64,000 nt of DNA from CAVUAT01 sp963848045 (GCA_963848045.1 CAWKCC010000005.1:62001-126000); one strand, 5' to 3'; numbered from the stretch's first letter, positions 53,085 to 61,390 are shown. Notes: a model not told the origin generated them from the letters alone. Numbers and translations are program-made.

Positions 53085-54677
53085 ATGGCCGATCGCCCGC
53101 GAGTGCTGGTCAGCGAGCCGATCGCCGAAGCCGGAGTCGATCTGCTGCGCGAGCGCTTCGAGGTCGAGCTCGGGCTCGACTGGGACACCGGGAAGCTGTC
53201 GGAGCGGATCGGCGAGTTCGACGGGATCCTGATCCGCTCGGCCACCCAGCTCGACTCGCCGCTGATCGAGCGCGCCCAGCGGCTCAGGGTGATCGGCCGG
53301 GCGGGCACCGGAATCGACAACGTCGACGTCGAGGCGGCGACGCAGCGGGGGATCGTCGTCGCCAACGCTCCGGAGGCGAACTCGATCGCGGCGGCCGAGC
53401 ACACGATGGCGATGATGCTCGCGCTCTGCCGCAATATCCCGCAGGCCCACGCTTCGCTTGCGCGCGGCGCCTGGGAGCGCTCCCGCTTCAAGGGCACCGA
53501 GCTCTACGGAAAGACGCTGGGCGTTCTCGGCTTCGGCCGAATCGGCCAGCTCGTGGCCCAGCGCGCGCACGGCTTCGAGATGCAGGTGGTCGGCTACGAC
53601 AAGTTCGTCACCGGGGAGCGCTTCCGGGAGCTCGGGGTGGATGGGGTGGAGGCCCCCACCGAGCTCTATCGGCGGTCCGACTTCGTCAGCCTGCACCTGC
53701 CGAAGACGCCGGAGACGATGGGAATGATCGACGCCGACGCGATCGCCGAGATGCGCGACGGCGTGCGGATCGTCAACTGTGCCCGCGGCGAGCTGATCGA
53801 CCTCGACGCGTTGCTGGCAGGCCTCGAGAGCGGCAAGGTTGGGGGCGCCGCTCTCGACGTCTTCCCCGAGGAGCCCTTCACCGACCATGCGCTGCTCGGG
53901 CGCGACGACGTGGTGGTCACCCCGCACCTCGGTGCCTCGACCGAGGAGGCCCAGGACCGGGCCGGGATGGTGACCGCCGAGCAGGTGACCGCGGCGCTGA
54001 CGGGCGGCGTCGTGACCACCGCGGTCAACATCGCCGCGGTCCGCCCCGAAGCGATGGAGGCGCTCGCCCCCTTCGTGCCCCTCTGCGAGAAGCTCGCGCG
54101 CATGGCTCAGGGCCTCGGTGACGGAGCCGTGGGCAGGGTCGAGGTCGAGTTCCGCGGGCGGCTTGCAGACGCGGACACGCGAATCCTCGGGATCGCGGTG
54201 CTGGCGGGGATCCTCGAAGGGCACACGGAGGAGTCCGTCAACCTCGTCAACGCGCCACATCTGGCCGAGCAGCGCGGCATCGAGCTGACCGAGACGCGTG
54301 AGGCGGCCTCCGAGGATTTCACCGACCTGGTTGTGATCAGGGTGGGTCCGGGCGACGAGGCCGTCGAGGTCGCCGGCACCGTGGCCGGCCCCCGCGACGT
54401 TCCTCACCTGGTGGGAGTGTTCGGCGACAGCTTCTACCTGCCCCTCGCGGAGCATCTGGCGATCTTCCGCTACGCGGACCGACCGGGCATGATCGGCCGC
54501 GTCGGCACGATCTTCGGAGAGGAGGGCGTCAACATCGTCTCGGCGGCCGTCGGCGCCGAGCCCGAGGGCGACACCGCGGTGATCGCGCTCACCACCGATG
54601 CGCCGGTCAACGATTCGACCATCGACCGCATCCTCAAGCTCGAGGGCTTCGAGCTCGGCCGCGCGGTTTCCCTCTAA
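53085..54677 (+). CDS. serA: D-3-phosphoglycerate dehydrogenase
   Basis: SerA oxidises 3-phosphoglycerate with NAD, the first step of serine synthesis. The 530 residues run: substrate/NAD domain with VIGRAGTGIDNVDVEAATQRGIVVANAPEANS, TLGVLGFGRIGQLVAQRA (NAD), NCARGELIDLDAL (catalytic Arg) and HLGASTEEAQDRAG (catalytic His); an intervening ASB-like domain near 320-450; and a C-terminal ACT domain (ADRPGMIGRVGTIFGEEGVNIVSAAVG), usually the serine-feedback site. The length matches the long actinobacterial form. It follows the class V aminotransferase after 13 bases. Confidence 0.96.
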   Translation: MADRPRVLVSEPIAEAGVDLLRERFEVELGLDWDTGKLSERIGEFDGILIRSATQLDSPLIERAQRLRVIGRAGTGIDNVDVEAATQRGIVVANAPEANSIAAAEHTMAMMLALCRNIPQAHASLARGAWERSRFKGTELYGKTLGVLGFGRIGQLVAQRAHGFEMQVVGYDKFVTGERFRELGVDGVEAPTELYRRSDFVSLHLPKTPETMGMIDADAIAEMRDGVRIVNCARGELIDLDALLAGLESGKVGGAALDVFPEEPFTDHALLGRDDVVVTPHLGASTEEAQDRAGMVTAEQVTAALTGGVVTTAVNIAAVRPEAMEALAPFVPLCEKLARMAQGLGDGAVGRVEVEFRGRLADADTRILGIAVLAGILEGHTEESVNLVNAPHLAEQRGIELTETREAASEDFTDLVVIRVGPGDEAVEVAGTVAGPRDVPHLVGVFGDSFYLPLAEHLAIFRYADRPGMIGRVGTIFGEEGVNIVSAAVGAEPEGDTAVIALTTDAPVNDSTIDRILKLEGFELGRAVSL

Positions 54678-54680
54678 GGT
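54675..54680 (+). promoter_or_regulatory. Leaderless-type -10 box overlapping the serA stop
   Basis: TAAGGT starts with the TAA stop codon of serA and lies 8 nt before the ATG at 54689. Confidence 0.4.
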
Positions 54681-54688
54681 CTGCCGCG

Positions 54689-55720
54689 ATGCGAGCGGTC
54701 GTCCTGACGGGACACGGCGGGCCCGAGGTGCTGAGGGTCGAGGAGCGGCCCGATCCCGTGGTGGGCCCCGGCCAGGTCCGGATCGCGGTCAGCGCCGCGG
54801 GCATCAACTTCGCCGACACGCTGGCCCGCGTCGGGCTCTATCCGGACGCGCCGAAGCCGCCCTGCGTGCTCGGCTACGAGGTCTGCGGCGAGGTCGAGTC
54901 GGTGGGCGAGGGGGTAACCGGCCTGAAGCCCGGCGACCGGGTGATGGCCGGCACCCGCTTCGGCGGACAGGCTTCGATGGTCTGTGTCGACGCCGCGCAG
55001 GTGCTGCCCCTTCCCGGCCGAATGAGCTTCGAGCAGGGCGCGGCCTTCCCGGTGAACTACGCCACCGCGTACGCCGCCCTGGTCGTGATGGCGGGACTCG
55101 AGGCGGAGGAGCGCGTCCTGATCCACGCCGCCGCGGGCGGCGTCGGGATCTCGGCGACGCAGATCGCCAAGGCCCGCGGAGCCGAGGTCTTCGGCACAGC
55201 TTCGGCCTCCAAGCACGATGCCATCCGGGCCCAGGGGGTCGAGCACGCGATCGACTACCGAAGCCGGGACTTCGAGGCCGAGGTCAACCGGATCACCGGC
55301 GGCGGGGGCCTGGACGTGATCATCGACGCGCTCGGGCCCACCAGCTTCCGAAAGGACTACCGGCTGCTCAGGCCGGGTGGCCGCCTGGTCATGTACGGAC
55401 TCTCTGAGGCATCGACCGAGAAGGGCCGCAGCATCCCGGCGCTGGCCCGCAGCCTGGCACGGATGCCCTTCGCCACCACGCCCTGGTGGAAGAGCCTCGG
55501 GGTGATGAACGAGAACAAGGGGACCTTCGGCCTCAACATGCTCGCCTGGTGGGACGAGGAGGGCAGCCTCGATCGCGTCACTGCACCGCTGATGCCGGCG
55601 CTCGAGTCCGGCGAGCTCGAGCCTGTGGTGGCCGAGGCGTTCCCCTTCGAGCGAGCGGGCGAGGCGCATGCGTTCATCGCCGGGCGCCGCAACATCGGCA
55701 AGGTCGTATTGGTCCCCTAG
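54689..55720 (+). CDS. Zinc-free MDR oxidoreductase (quinone reductase / VAT-1-like)
   Basis: The 343 residues are a medium-chain dehydrogenase/reductase: GINFADTLARVGLYPDAPKPPCVLGYEVCGEVESVGEGV, MSFEQGAAFPVNYATAYAALV, ERVLIHAAAGGVGISATQIAKARGAEVFGTASASKH, and GGGLDVIIDALGPTSFRKDYRLLRPGGRLVMYG. The HAAAGGVG NADPH loop and the lack of Cys/His zinc ligands place it with NADPH:quinone reductases (QOR) and the VAT-1 group. The true substrate is unknown. ATG 54689 is 8 nt after a TAAGGT box that begins in the serA stop. Confidence 0.9.
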   Translation: MRAVVLTGHGGPEVLRVEERPDPVVGPGQVRIAVSAAGINFADTLARVGLYPDAPKPPCVLGYEVCGEVESVGEGVTGLKPGDRVMAGTRFGGQASMVCVDAAQVLPLPGRMSFEQGAAFPVNYATAYAALVVMAGLEAEERVLIHAAAGGVGISATQIAKARGAEVFGTASASKHDAIRAQGVEHAIDYRSRDFEAEVNRITGGGGLDVIIDALGPTSFRKDYRLLRPGGRLVMYGLSEASTEKGRSIPALARSLARMPFATTPWWKSLGVMNENKGTFGLNMLAWWDEEGSLDRVTAPLMPALESGELEPVVAEAFPFERAGEAHAFIAGRRNIGKVVLVP

Positions 55721-55721
55721 C

Positions 55722-55727
55722 TACGAT
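55722..55727 (+). promoter_or_regulatory. Leaderless-type -10 box for the 55734 gene
   Basis: TACGAT lies 6 nt before GTG 55734 and directly follows the previous stop codon. Confidence 0.5.
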
Positions 55728-55733
55728 GGGCCC

Positions 55734-56471
55734 GTGAGGCCGGGGAAGCGCAGGAGGACCCTTGCTGTGTGCGTGGCGTCGCTGACGGTGGTCGGCGCGC
55801 TCGTCGTCCCCGCCGTGTCCGCGGCAGCCGGCCCGGGGCAGGGCGACTCGAAAAGCGGCGCCCACAAGACCATGCTCTTGCGCGGACAGGCCTCCGGCGC
55901 CCAGACAGCCGAGGGCCTGACCATCTTCCACATCAACGGCACCGCGTTCTCGGGGCGGATCAACGCCTTCGTCGCGCCGACAGCCCGGCTGACCCTGGTC
56001 TCGCCCGAGGGCATCACCGCGCCCGTCTCACCCAACGGCGAGTGCACCCAGGACAGCCCCACGCGGGTCAGCTGCGTTCCCGGATTCGTGGACGTGATCG
56101 CGGGCAACCTCAGGGGCGGCGCCGACACCTTCACCGCGGCGCGGGGGCTGCTCACCCTGATCGGGGCGAAGCTGGTCGGGCCGGACGCGGCGCTGGCCGG
56201 GGGCGGCGGCCGCGACCGCCTGATCGGCGGCGGCGCCTCGGACCTGATCGTGGGGGGAAACGGACCGGACTCGATGTGGGGCAATGGCTCCAGCGACCTG
56301 TTGCTCGGCGGCTCGGGCAAGGACAAGCTCAGAGGAGGCCCGTCCGCCGATGCGCTCTACGGCGGCGGCGGCTCTGACGACCTCGATGGCGGACGGGGTC
56401 GCGATCTCTGCGCAGGCGGCGGGGGGCGCGACGCGGCGACCAATTGCACGTCGCTCAAGAAGATCCCGTGA
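55734..56471 (+). CDS. Secreted protein with RTX-like (hemolysin-type) calcium repeats
   Basis: The 245 residues start with a basic-then-hydrophobic signal (RPGKRRRTLAVCVASLTVVGALVVPAVSAAAG). A beta-rich domain follows, resembling the beginning of bacterial adhesin-like modules (TMLLRGQASGAQTAEGLTIFHINGTAF). The C-terminal ~75 residues are GGxGxDxLxGG-type nonapeptide repeats: GGGRDRLIGGG, GGNGPDSMWGNGSSDLLLGGSGKDKLRGG, GGGGSDDLDGG. These form calcium-binding beta rolls in RTX proteins. No type I secretion genes and no LAxTG signal are visible, so export is probably Sec-dependent. Two cysteines (CTQ...VSC) could bridge. Function unknown. Confidence 0.82.
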   Translation: MRPGKRRRTLAVCVASLTVVGALVVPAVSAAAGPGQGDSKSGAHKTMLLRGQASGAQTAEGLTIFHINGTAFSGRINAFVAPTARLTLVSPEGITAPVSPNGECTQDSPTRVSCVPGFVDVIAGNLRGGADTFTAARGLLTLIGAKLVGPDAALAGGGGRDRLIGGGASDLIVGGNGPDSMWGNGSSDLLLGGSGKDKLRGGPSADALYGGGGSDDLDGGRGRDLCAGGGGRDAATNCTSLKKIP

Positions 56472-56502
56472 CCAGCCGCCCCACCTGAGAGAGTTCGGCG
56501 GG

Positions 56503-57267
56503 ATGTATCCGCTCGTCGCCTCGATCGGCTCCCTCTACCAGGACGGGATCGTCGACGCCGGGCGCGAGCCACAGTTCCTGACCCTGGTCGCGTTTCTGTG
56601 CTCGTTCGGGTTCATCCGCACCAGCGCTCACATGATCCGCGCGCAGGTCAGCTGGTGGCCCGGAAACGTCCAGGTCGGCGGGACCCACGTACACCACCTG
56701 GTCTGGGGAATCTGCGCGGTGCTCGCCTTCGGCTATCTCGGGGTCGCCGTCAACCCGGACTCGCCGTGGCTGGAGGTGGCGGCGGTCGGCTTCGGCATCG
56801 GCGCAGGGCTGACGCTCGACGAGTTCGCCCTCTGGCTCAACCTCAAGGACGTCTACTGGGAGCAGGAGGGCAGGCGCTCGATCGACGCCGTGATCGTCGC
56901 CGCCGCCCTCGCAATGATCGCGCTGCTCGGACTTCGAGGCTGGATCGACGCGGCGGACGAAGTCGAGGCGGTGGTGGTGGCCGGGGTCGGATTCCTCGGG
57001 GTGGCCGGGATAGCCGTCTTCCTCGTCAACCTCTCGAAGGAGAAGTTCGGGATGGCGCTGATCGGGCTGGCGATCCCGGCCGTGGGCATCGTCGGGGCCG
57101 TTCGCCTCGGCAAGCCGCGATCCCTGTGGGCCAAGCTGTTCTACAAGGACGGCCAGCGCAAGCGCTCCGATCAGCGCTTCGCCGGCAACCGCGGCAAGCC
57201 GTTCTGGAAGCGGGGCCCCGAGCTACTCGGCAGGCTCGGGCTCGGCGGAGCCGCCGGGGGACCCTGA
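56503..57267 (+). CDS. Multi-pass membrane protein with His-rich motif
   Basis: The 254 residues contain about six TM helices: FLTLVAFLCSFGFI, LVWGICAVLAFGYLGVAV, AAVGFGIGAGLTLDEFALWL, VIVAAALAMIALLGLRGW, VVVAGVGFLGVAGIAVFLV and MALIGLAIPAVGIVGAV. The motif GGTHVHHLVWG after helix 1 and the conserved LTLDEFALWLNLKDVYW block suggest a metal or catalytic site. The positive C-terminus (DGQRKRSDQRFAGNRGKPFWKRG) is cytosolic by the positive-inside rule. I do not recognise the family. Its 3' end overlaps the convergent AI-2E-family gene by 45 bases. Confidence 0.8.
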   Translation: MYPLVASIGSLYQDGIVDAGREPQFLTLVAFLCSFGFIRTSAHMIRAQVSWWPGNVQVGGTHVHHLVWGICAVLAFGYLGVAVNPDSPWLEVAAVGFGIGAGLTLDEFALWLNLKDVYWEQEGRRSIDAVIVAAALAMIALLGLRGWIDAADEVEAVVVAGVGFLGVAGIAVFLVNLSKEKFGMALIGLAIPAVGIVGAVRLGKPRSLWAKLFYKDGQRKRSDQRFAGNRGKPFWKRGPELLGRLGLGGAAGGP

Positions 57268-58323
57268 CAGCACCAGCTCGTCGAGGATCACGCCCAGCGA
57301 GGCGGCGACCGGAATCGCGATCAGCGCCCCGAGCACTCCCCCCAGGTTGGCCCCGACCAGCACCGCGACGATCGCCACCACCGGATTGACCTTGAGGGCA
57401 CCGCCGCGGTACATGATCGGCTGGATCACGCGGTCCTGGAGCTGCTGGTAGCCGATGAAGAGCCCCAGCCAGATCAGCGCGTCATAGGGCTGGCCGTCGA
57501 TCGCCAGCACCGCCGCGACCAGGACGCCGCCGATCGTCAGTCCCAGCAGCGGCACGAGGTCCAGGAAAGCGACGAGCACAGCTAGCGGCAGCGCCAGATG
57601 GAGGCCGATCACCTCGAGGAAGGCGAAGGTGACGGTTCCCGCGGCCACGGCGAGCACCACGTTCACCGTCACATACGAACGCACGACGGCCGCGATCCGC
57701 GTCCCGATCCGGCGGGCGCGGTCGCGCTGGCCGGCCTGCAGCCGCGCCGTGCCCCGGTCGAACATGCCCTTTCCCTCCAGCAGCAGGAAGACCGTCAGCG
57801 TCAGGATCGTGATCGCGGCCAGCAGATGCTCGAGGATGCTCACGGTCGCGTTGCCGACCTCGGTCGCGCCGCTGCCCAGAGTCGAGGGCAGCGAGGCCGC
57901 CTGGTCGCTGAGCTTGGCTGTGATGTCGTACTTCTCGTTGAGCTCGGCAAACTGCCTGTTGTTCTCGGCCCACTGCTCGAAGTCGGTGACGTAGGTGGGG
58001 AGCTTGCGGCCGAGTCCCTCGATGTCGCTGACGATCGGGGGGATCACGTGGAGGACCAGCAGCGCAAGCGCCAGCAGGAAGGCGATCAGCGCTCCAAGGA
58101 CAGCCGCGACGCGCGGCACGGGTCGGCCCCCGATGCGGATCCTCTCGATCAGGCCCACGGCGGGATCGAGCGCCAGCGCCAGGAAGATCGCGGTCACCAC
58201 CCAGCGCAGCGTGGTGCGGCTGTGCAGGACTGCGATCGCCAGCAGCACCGCGAGCGCTGCGTAGAACAGCGCTACCAACACGATCTTGGCTACCGCCCGG
58301 GCCTCGATCTCGGTGGCGCGCAT
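57223..58323 (-). CDS. AI-2E family transporter (PerM-like)
   Basis: The 366 residues form about eight TM helices with the family pattern: LFYAALAVLLAIAVL, PRVAAVLGALIAFLLALALLVLHVIPPIVSDIEGL, a central soluble segment with coil character, LLAAITILTLTVFLLLEGKGMFDRG, VLVAFLDLVPLLGLTIGGVLVAAVLA, YQQLQDRVIQPIMYRGGALKVNPVVAIVAVLVGANLGGVLGALIAIP. The FLDLVPxxG and QxxxDRxIxPxxxxxxxxxxPxxVxxxxLxGxxxxGxxG blocks mark PF01594. Members export diverse small molecules, and AI-2 export is shown for only some. ATG 58323 is 7 nt after a minus-strand TAAGTT box. It overlaps the convergent upstream gene. Confidence 0.9.
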   Translation of the reverse strand: MRATEIEARAVAKIVLVALFYAALAVLLAIAVLHSRTTLRWVVTAIFLALALDPAVGLIERIRIGGRPVPRVAAVLGALIAFLLALALLVLHVIPPIVSDIEGLGRKLPTYVTDFEQWAENNRQFAELNEKYDITAKLSDQAASLPSTLGSGATEVGNATVSILEHLLAAITILTLTVFLLLEGKGMFDRGTARLQAGQRDRARRIGTRIAAVVRSYVTVNVVLAVAAGTVTFAFLEVIGLHLALPLAVLVAFLDLVPLLGLTIGGVLVAAVLAIDGQPYDALIWLGLFIGYQQLQDRVIQPIMYRGGALKVNPVVAIVAVLVGANLGGVLGALIAIPVAASLGVILDELVLSGSPGGSAEPEPAE

Positions 58324-58330
58324 CGGGGCC

Positions 58331-58336
58331 AACTTA
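58331..58336 (-). promoter_or_regulatory. Leaderless-type -10 box for the AI-2E family gene
   Basis: TAAGTT (minus strand) lies 7 nt before ATG 58323. It supports this start over GTG 58356. Confidence 0.5.
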
Positions 58337-58362
58337 GACGCCACCCGGGACGCCACGGGCGC

Positions 58363-58390
58363 TTGCCAACGGAGGGTCGTTCGCTAAGCT
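58363..58390 (+). promoter_or_regulatory. Promoter of the leu leader and leuA
   Basis: TTGCCA (58363-58368), a 16-nt spacer, then TAAGCT (58385-58390). The -10 box ends 9 nt before the leader-peptide ATG, so the transcript should start at or near that ATG. Confidence 0.6.
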
Positions 58391-58399
58391 GGCTGCCCG

Positions 58400-58459
58400 A
58401 TGACCCACCGGATCGACAGCCTGGCGCTTCTCCTTCTGCTCCCCCTCCGGGGGGAGTAA
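58400..58459 (+). CDS. leuL: Leucine-rich leader peptide of leuA (19 residues)
   Basis: ATG to TAA encodes MTHRIDSLALLLLLPLRGE. Seven of 19 residues are Leu, and five of them are consecutive (codons 10-14). This is the classic layout of a leucine attenuation leader. The ATG is 9 nt after a -10 box, so it is itself probably leaderless. The end of the peptide lies in a hairpin (CTCCCC...GGGGAG, 58439-58456) that a ribosome stalled on the Leu codons would disrupt. leuA starts 68 bases after the stop. Low leucyl-tRNA would therefore favour leuA expression. The gene is too short for usual ORF calling. Confidence 0.85.
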   Translation: MTHRIDSLALLLLLPLRGE

Positions 58460-58482
58460 GCGCTGGGCGGCGCGATAGCCGC
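58439..58482 (+). promoter_or_regulatory. leuA attenuator region with two hairpins
   Basis: Hairpin 1 (58439-58456) pairs CTCCCC with GGGGAG across the end of the leader peptide. Hairpin 2 (58467-58482) pairs GCGGC with GCCGC around a 6-nt loop. No T-tract follows, so the mechanism could be Rho-linked or act on leuA translation. Confidence 0.5.
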
Positions 58483-58527
58483 AAACGAAGAACAGGTCAT
58501 CGGAAGTCACTGGAGAAGGAGGTAGGC

Positions 58528-60132
58528 ATGAGCGCCGAGGTAGGCAGCGGTTCCCCATCCGAGCGGGACCGGGTCCACATCTTCGACACGACGCTGCGCG
58601 ACGGCGAGCAGTCTCCCGGCATCTCGCTGAACACCCAGGAGAAGGTCGAGATCGCACAGCAGCTCGCCCGCCTCGGCGTGGACGTGATCGAGGCCGGCTT
58701 CCCGATCACCTCCCCCGGCGACTCCGAGGCTGTCCAGGCGATCTCGCGGCAGGTCGAGGGCCCGGTGATCTGCGGGCTGGCGCGCACCCACAAGGCCGAC
58801 ATCGACGCCGCCTGGAACGCGATCAAGGACGCGGGGCGACCCCGGATCCACACCTTCATCTCGACCTCGGACATCCACATCACCCATCAGCTCCAGACCA
58901 CGCGAGAGGACGTCAAGGGCCAGGCCAAGGCAGCCGTGGCGCTGGCGCGCTCCTACACCGAGGACGTCGAGTTCTCGCCCATGGATGCGACCCGCGCCGA
59001 GATCGAGTTCACCGCGGAAGTCTGCGCGATCGCGGTCGCCGAGGGCGCCACCGTGATCAACATTCCCGACACGGTCGGCTACACGACGCCCGCCGAGTAC
59101 ACCGAGTACTTCCGCCGGCTCTATGAGCTGATCGGAGGGCTGGAGGACGTCGAGCTCTCGGTGCACTGCCACGACGACCTCGGCCTCGCGGTCGCCAACT
59201 CCTACGCCGGCGTCCTGGCCGGTGCCCGGCAGGTCGAGTGCGCGGTCAACGGGATCGGCGAGCGAGCCGGTAACTGCTCCCTGGAGGAGATCGTGATGCT
59301 GCTGCGCACGCGCCGCGACGCGCACGGGCTTGACACGGGTATCGACGCCCGCGAGCTGGCGCGCACGAGTCGCATGGTCTCGCGCCTGACCGGCTACTCG
59401 GTGCCGCCGAACAAGGCGGTCGTGGGCCGCAACGCGTTCGCTCATGAGTCGGGCATCCACCAGGACGGGGTGCTCAAGGAGCGCTCGACCTACGAGATCA
59501 TGGACGCGACCGAGGTCGGCCTGGAGTCGAACTCGATCGTGCTCGGCAAGCACTCCGGGCGCCACGCGCTCCAGGACGCCCTCCTCCAGCTGGGCTTCGA
59601 CGTCTCGGGCAGCGCCCTCAACCAGGCGTTCAAGCGCTTCAAGGCGGTGGCGGACAAGAAGAAGCAGGTGACTGCGCTCGACCTCGAGGCGATCGTCTCC
59701 GACGAGATGCGCGAGCGCTCGGAGTCCTACAACCTCGCATGGTTCGAGGTCGCGGCCGGTTCGCGGCGCGACCCGCTGGCCACCGTCGCGGTGACGCTCC
59801 CCTCGGGCGAGGAGTCGAAGGCCGAGGCCTCGGGCGACGGCCCCGTGGACGCGATCTTCGGTGCGATTCGCGAGGCGGTGGGCACCGACGCCGAGCTTCG
59901 CCGTTACGAGGTGGAGGCCGTGACCGAGGGCACCGACGCCCTCGGCGAGGTGACCGTGGTGCTGCGCGCAAACGACCGCCTGGCATCGGGCCGCGGCGTC
60001 GCCACCGACATCCTCGAGGCCTCGGCGCGCGCCTACGTCCGTGCGCTCTCCAACGCTCTCGAGGGCGCCGCGATCCGTGAGGCCGAGGAGGCCACCGCCG
60101 ACGCCGTCGTGGAGCGCACCCCCGGCCCCTGA
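58528..60132 (+). CDS. leuA: 2-Isopropylmalate synthase
   Basis: LeuA condenses acetyl-CoA with 2-oxoisovalerate, the first committed step of leucine synthesis. The 534 residues open with the TIM barrel motif HIFDTTLRDGEQSPGISLN (metal Asp at residue 20). They continue with AGFPITSPGD, SVHCHDDLGLAVANSYAGVLAGARQVECAVNGIGERAGNC with the HxH metal pair, and the LeuA dimer/regulatory domain (SEEL-type; LATVAVTLPSGEESKAEASGDGPVDAIFGAIREAVG) that binds leucine. An AGAAGGAGG ribosome site precedes ATG 58528. A leader peptide and attenuator lie upstream. Confidence 0.96.
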   Translation: MSAEVGSGSPSERDRVHIFDTTLRDGEQSPGISLNTQEKVEIAQQLARLGVDVIEAGFPITSPGDSEAVQAISRQVEGPVICGLARTHKADIDAAWNAIKDAGRPRIHTFISTSDIHITHQLQTTREDVKGQAKAAVALARSYTEDVEFSPMDATRAEIEFTAEVCAIAVAEGATVINIPDTVGYTTPAEYTEYFRRLYELIGGLEDVELSVHCHDDLGLAVANSYAGVLAGARQVECAVNGIGERAGNCSLEEIVMLLRTRRDAHGLDTGIDARELARTSRMVSRLTGYSVPPNKAVVGRNAFAHESGIHQDGVLKERSTYEIMDATEVGLESNSIVLGKHSGRHALQDALLQLGFDVSGSALNQAFKRFKAVADKKKQVTALDLEAIVSDEMRERSESYNLAWFEVAAGSRRDPLATVAVTLPSGEESKAEASGDGPVDAIFGAIREAVGTDAELRRYEVEAVTEGTDALGEVTVVLRANDRLASGRGVATDILEASARAYVRALSNALEGAAIREAEEATADAVVERTPGP

Positions 60133-60227
60133 GCGGGAGGCTCCCGATCGCGCAGCCGCCCCCCGCACCGCAGGCCGACTCGCCGTTCTGGACGTTCTGG
60201 CGCGGCCTGACCGCGCTCCACACCGGC

Positions 60228-60605
60228 GTGTACCGGCTGACGAGGGGGAAGGTCGGAGGCACCATGATGGGGGCGCCGGTGCTGTTGCTCGATCACGTCG
60301 GCCGCAAGAGCGGCAAGAAGCGCACCAACCCGCTGATCTGTACCGAGGACGGGGAGGACCTGGTGATAGTCGCCTCCAAGGGCGGCATCGACAAGCATCC
60401 CGCCTGGTACCTGAACCTGAGGGCGAACCCCGAGACGACCGTCAACTGGCGCGGCGAGAGGCGCCGTGTGCGAGCCCGCGATGCGACCGACTCCGAGCGC
60501 GAGCGCCTCTGGCCGATCATGGCCGATGTCTATCCGCCCTATGACTCCTACCAGCGACGCACGGAGCGCAGGATCCCGGTCGTCATCCTCGAGCCGGCCC
60601 AGTGA
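60228..60605 (+). CDS. Deazaflavin-dependent nitroreductase (DDN) family protein, start uncertain
   Basis: The visible 125 residues belong to the DDN/F420-dependent nitroreductase family: YRLTRGKVGGTMMGAPVLLLDHVGRKSGKKRTNPLICTED, VASKGGIDKHPAWYLNLRANPETTVNWRGER and YDSYQRRTERRIPVVIL. These bind coenzyme F420 (deazaflavin) and reduce diverse substrates; members occur in actinobacteria that make F420. The GTG at 60228 falls inside the conserved N-terminal block. The frame is open for 27 codons upstream (SPFWTFWRGLTALHTGV) back to an ATC at 60147, which has a GGGAGG ribosome site 6 bases before it. So the real start may be a rare ATC, CTG or similar. It is just downstream of leuA. Confidence 0.82.
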   Translation: MYRLTRGKVGGTMMGAPVLLLDHVGRKSGKKRTNPLICTEDGEDLVIVASKGGIDKHPAWYLNLRANPETTVNWRGERRRVRARDATDSERERLWPIMADVYPPYDSYQRRTERRIPVVILEPAQ

Positions 60606-60628
60606 GCCGGACCCCGTTCCCTCTGGGA

Positions 60629-60634
60629 TAGGCT
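60629..60634 (+). promoter_or_regulatory. Leaderless-type -10 box for the SDR gene
   Basis: TAGGCT lies 6 nt before the ATG at 60641. Confidence 0.5.
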
Positions 60635-60640
60635 GCCTCC

Positions 60641-61390
60641 ATGGGCGCGCTCGACGGCAAGGTCGCTGCGATCACCGGGGCCTCCTCGGGCATCGGAGCC
60701 GCGACCGCGGAGCTGCTCGCCAAGGAGGGCGCCGCGGTGGCGCTGATCGCGCGTCGGGCCGACCGGCTCTCGAAGCTGGCGGACAAGATCGAGGCGGCGG
60801 GAGGCAAGGCCTACCCCCTGCAGGGCGACATCGCCGACCACGGCAAGGTCGAGGCGATGATCGGCGAGATCTCGGGCAACCTCGGCCGCCTCGACATCCT
60901 GGTCAACAACGCGGGCGTGATGCTGCTGGGCCCGGTAGAGGGCGCCGACGTCGAGGAGTGGCGGCGCATGGTCGATGTCAACATGCTCGGCCTCCTCTAC
61001 TGCACTCGCGAGGCCCTGCCGCTGCTGCGCGAATCCGGCGGCGGGCACATCGTCAACGTCTCCTCGGTGGCCGGCAGGACGGCCAACCTCGGCAGCGCCG
61101 TCTACAACTTCACGAAGTGGGGGGTGACCGGCTTCTCCGAGGCGCTGCGCCAGGAGGCGCTCCACTCGGACATCCGGGTCACCTGCATCGAGCCCGGGTT
61201 CGTCCAGACAGAGCTGCAGAGCCACAACGAGAACCCGGCGGTGGTCAAGGCGATCGAGGACATGCTCAGCGAGATCGGTGACGTGCTGCAGGCCTCGGAC
61301 ATCGCCGAGGCGATCCGCTACGCGGTCACCCAGCCCAAGCACGTCAACGTCAACGAGGTGCTGATCCGGCCGACGGGCCAGCGGCGCTAG
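60641..61390 (+). CDS. Short-chain dehydrogenase/reductase
   Basis: The 249 residues are a classical SDR: AAITGASSGIGAATAELLAKEG (NAD(P) TGxxxGxG), NNAGVMLLG, the catalytic Ser in IVNVSSVAGRTANLGSAVYNFTKWGVTGFSEALRQE with the YxxxK pattern as Tyr-Asn-Phe-Thr-Lys, and PGFVQTEL. The ARRADRL motif suggests NADP use. Substrate unknown. It stands alone, 6 nt after a TAGGCT box. Confidence 0.9.
   Translation: MGALDGKVAAITGASSGIGAATAELLAKEGAAVALIARRADRLSKLADKIEAAGGKAYPLQGDIADHGKVEAMIGEISGNLGRLDILVNNAGVMLLGPVEGADVEEWRRMVDVNMLGLLYCTREALPLLRESGGGHIVNVSSVAGRTANLGSAVYNFTKWGVTGFSEALRQEALHSDIRVTCIEPGFVQTELQSHNENPAVVKAIEDMLSEIGDVLQASDIAEAIRYAVTQPKHVNVNEVLIRPTGQRR

Noticed and set aside
57598..58527. Upstream in-frame extension of leuA by 310 codons
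   Set aside because: It runs antisense to the AI-2E family transporter, through the leader peptide region; leuA has a strong ribosome site at 58517-58522 and the usual N-terminus.
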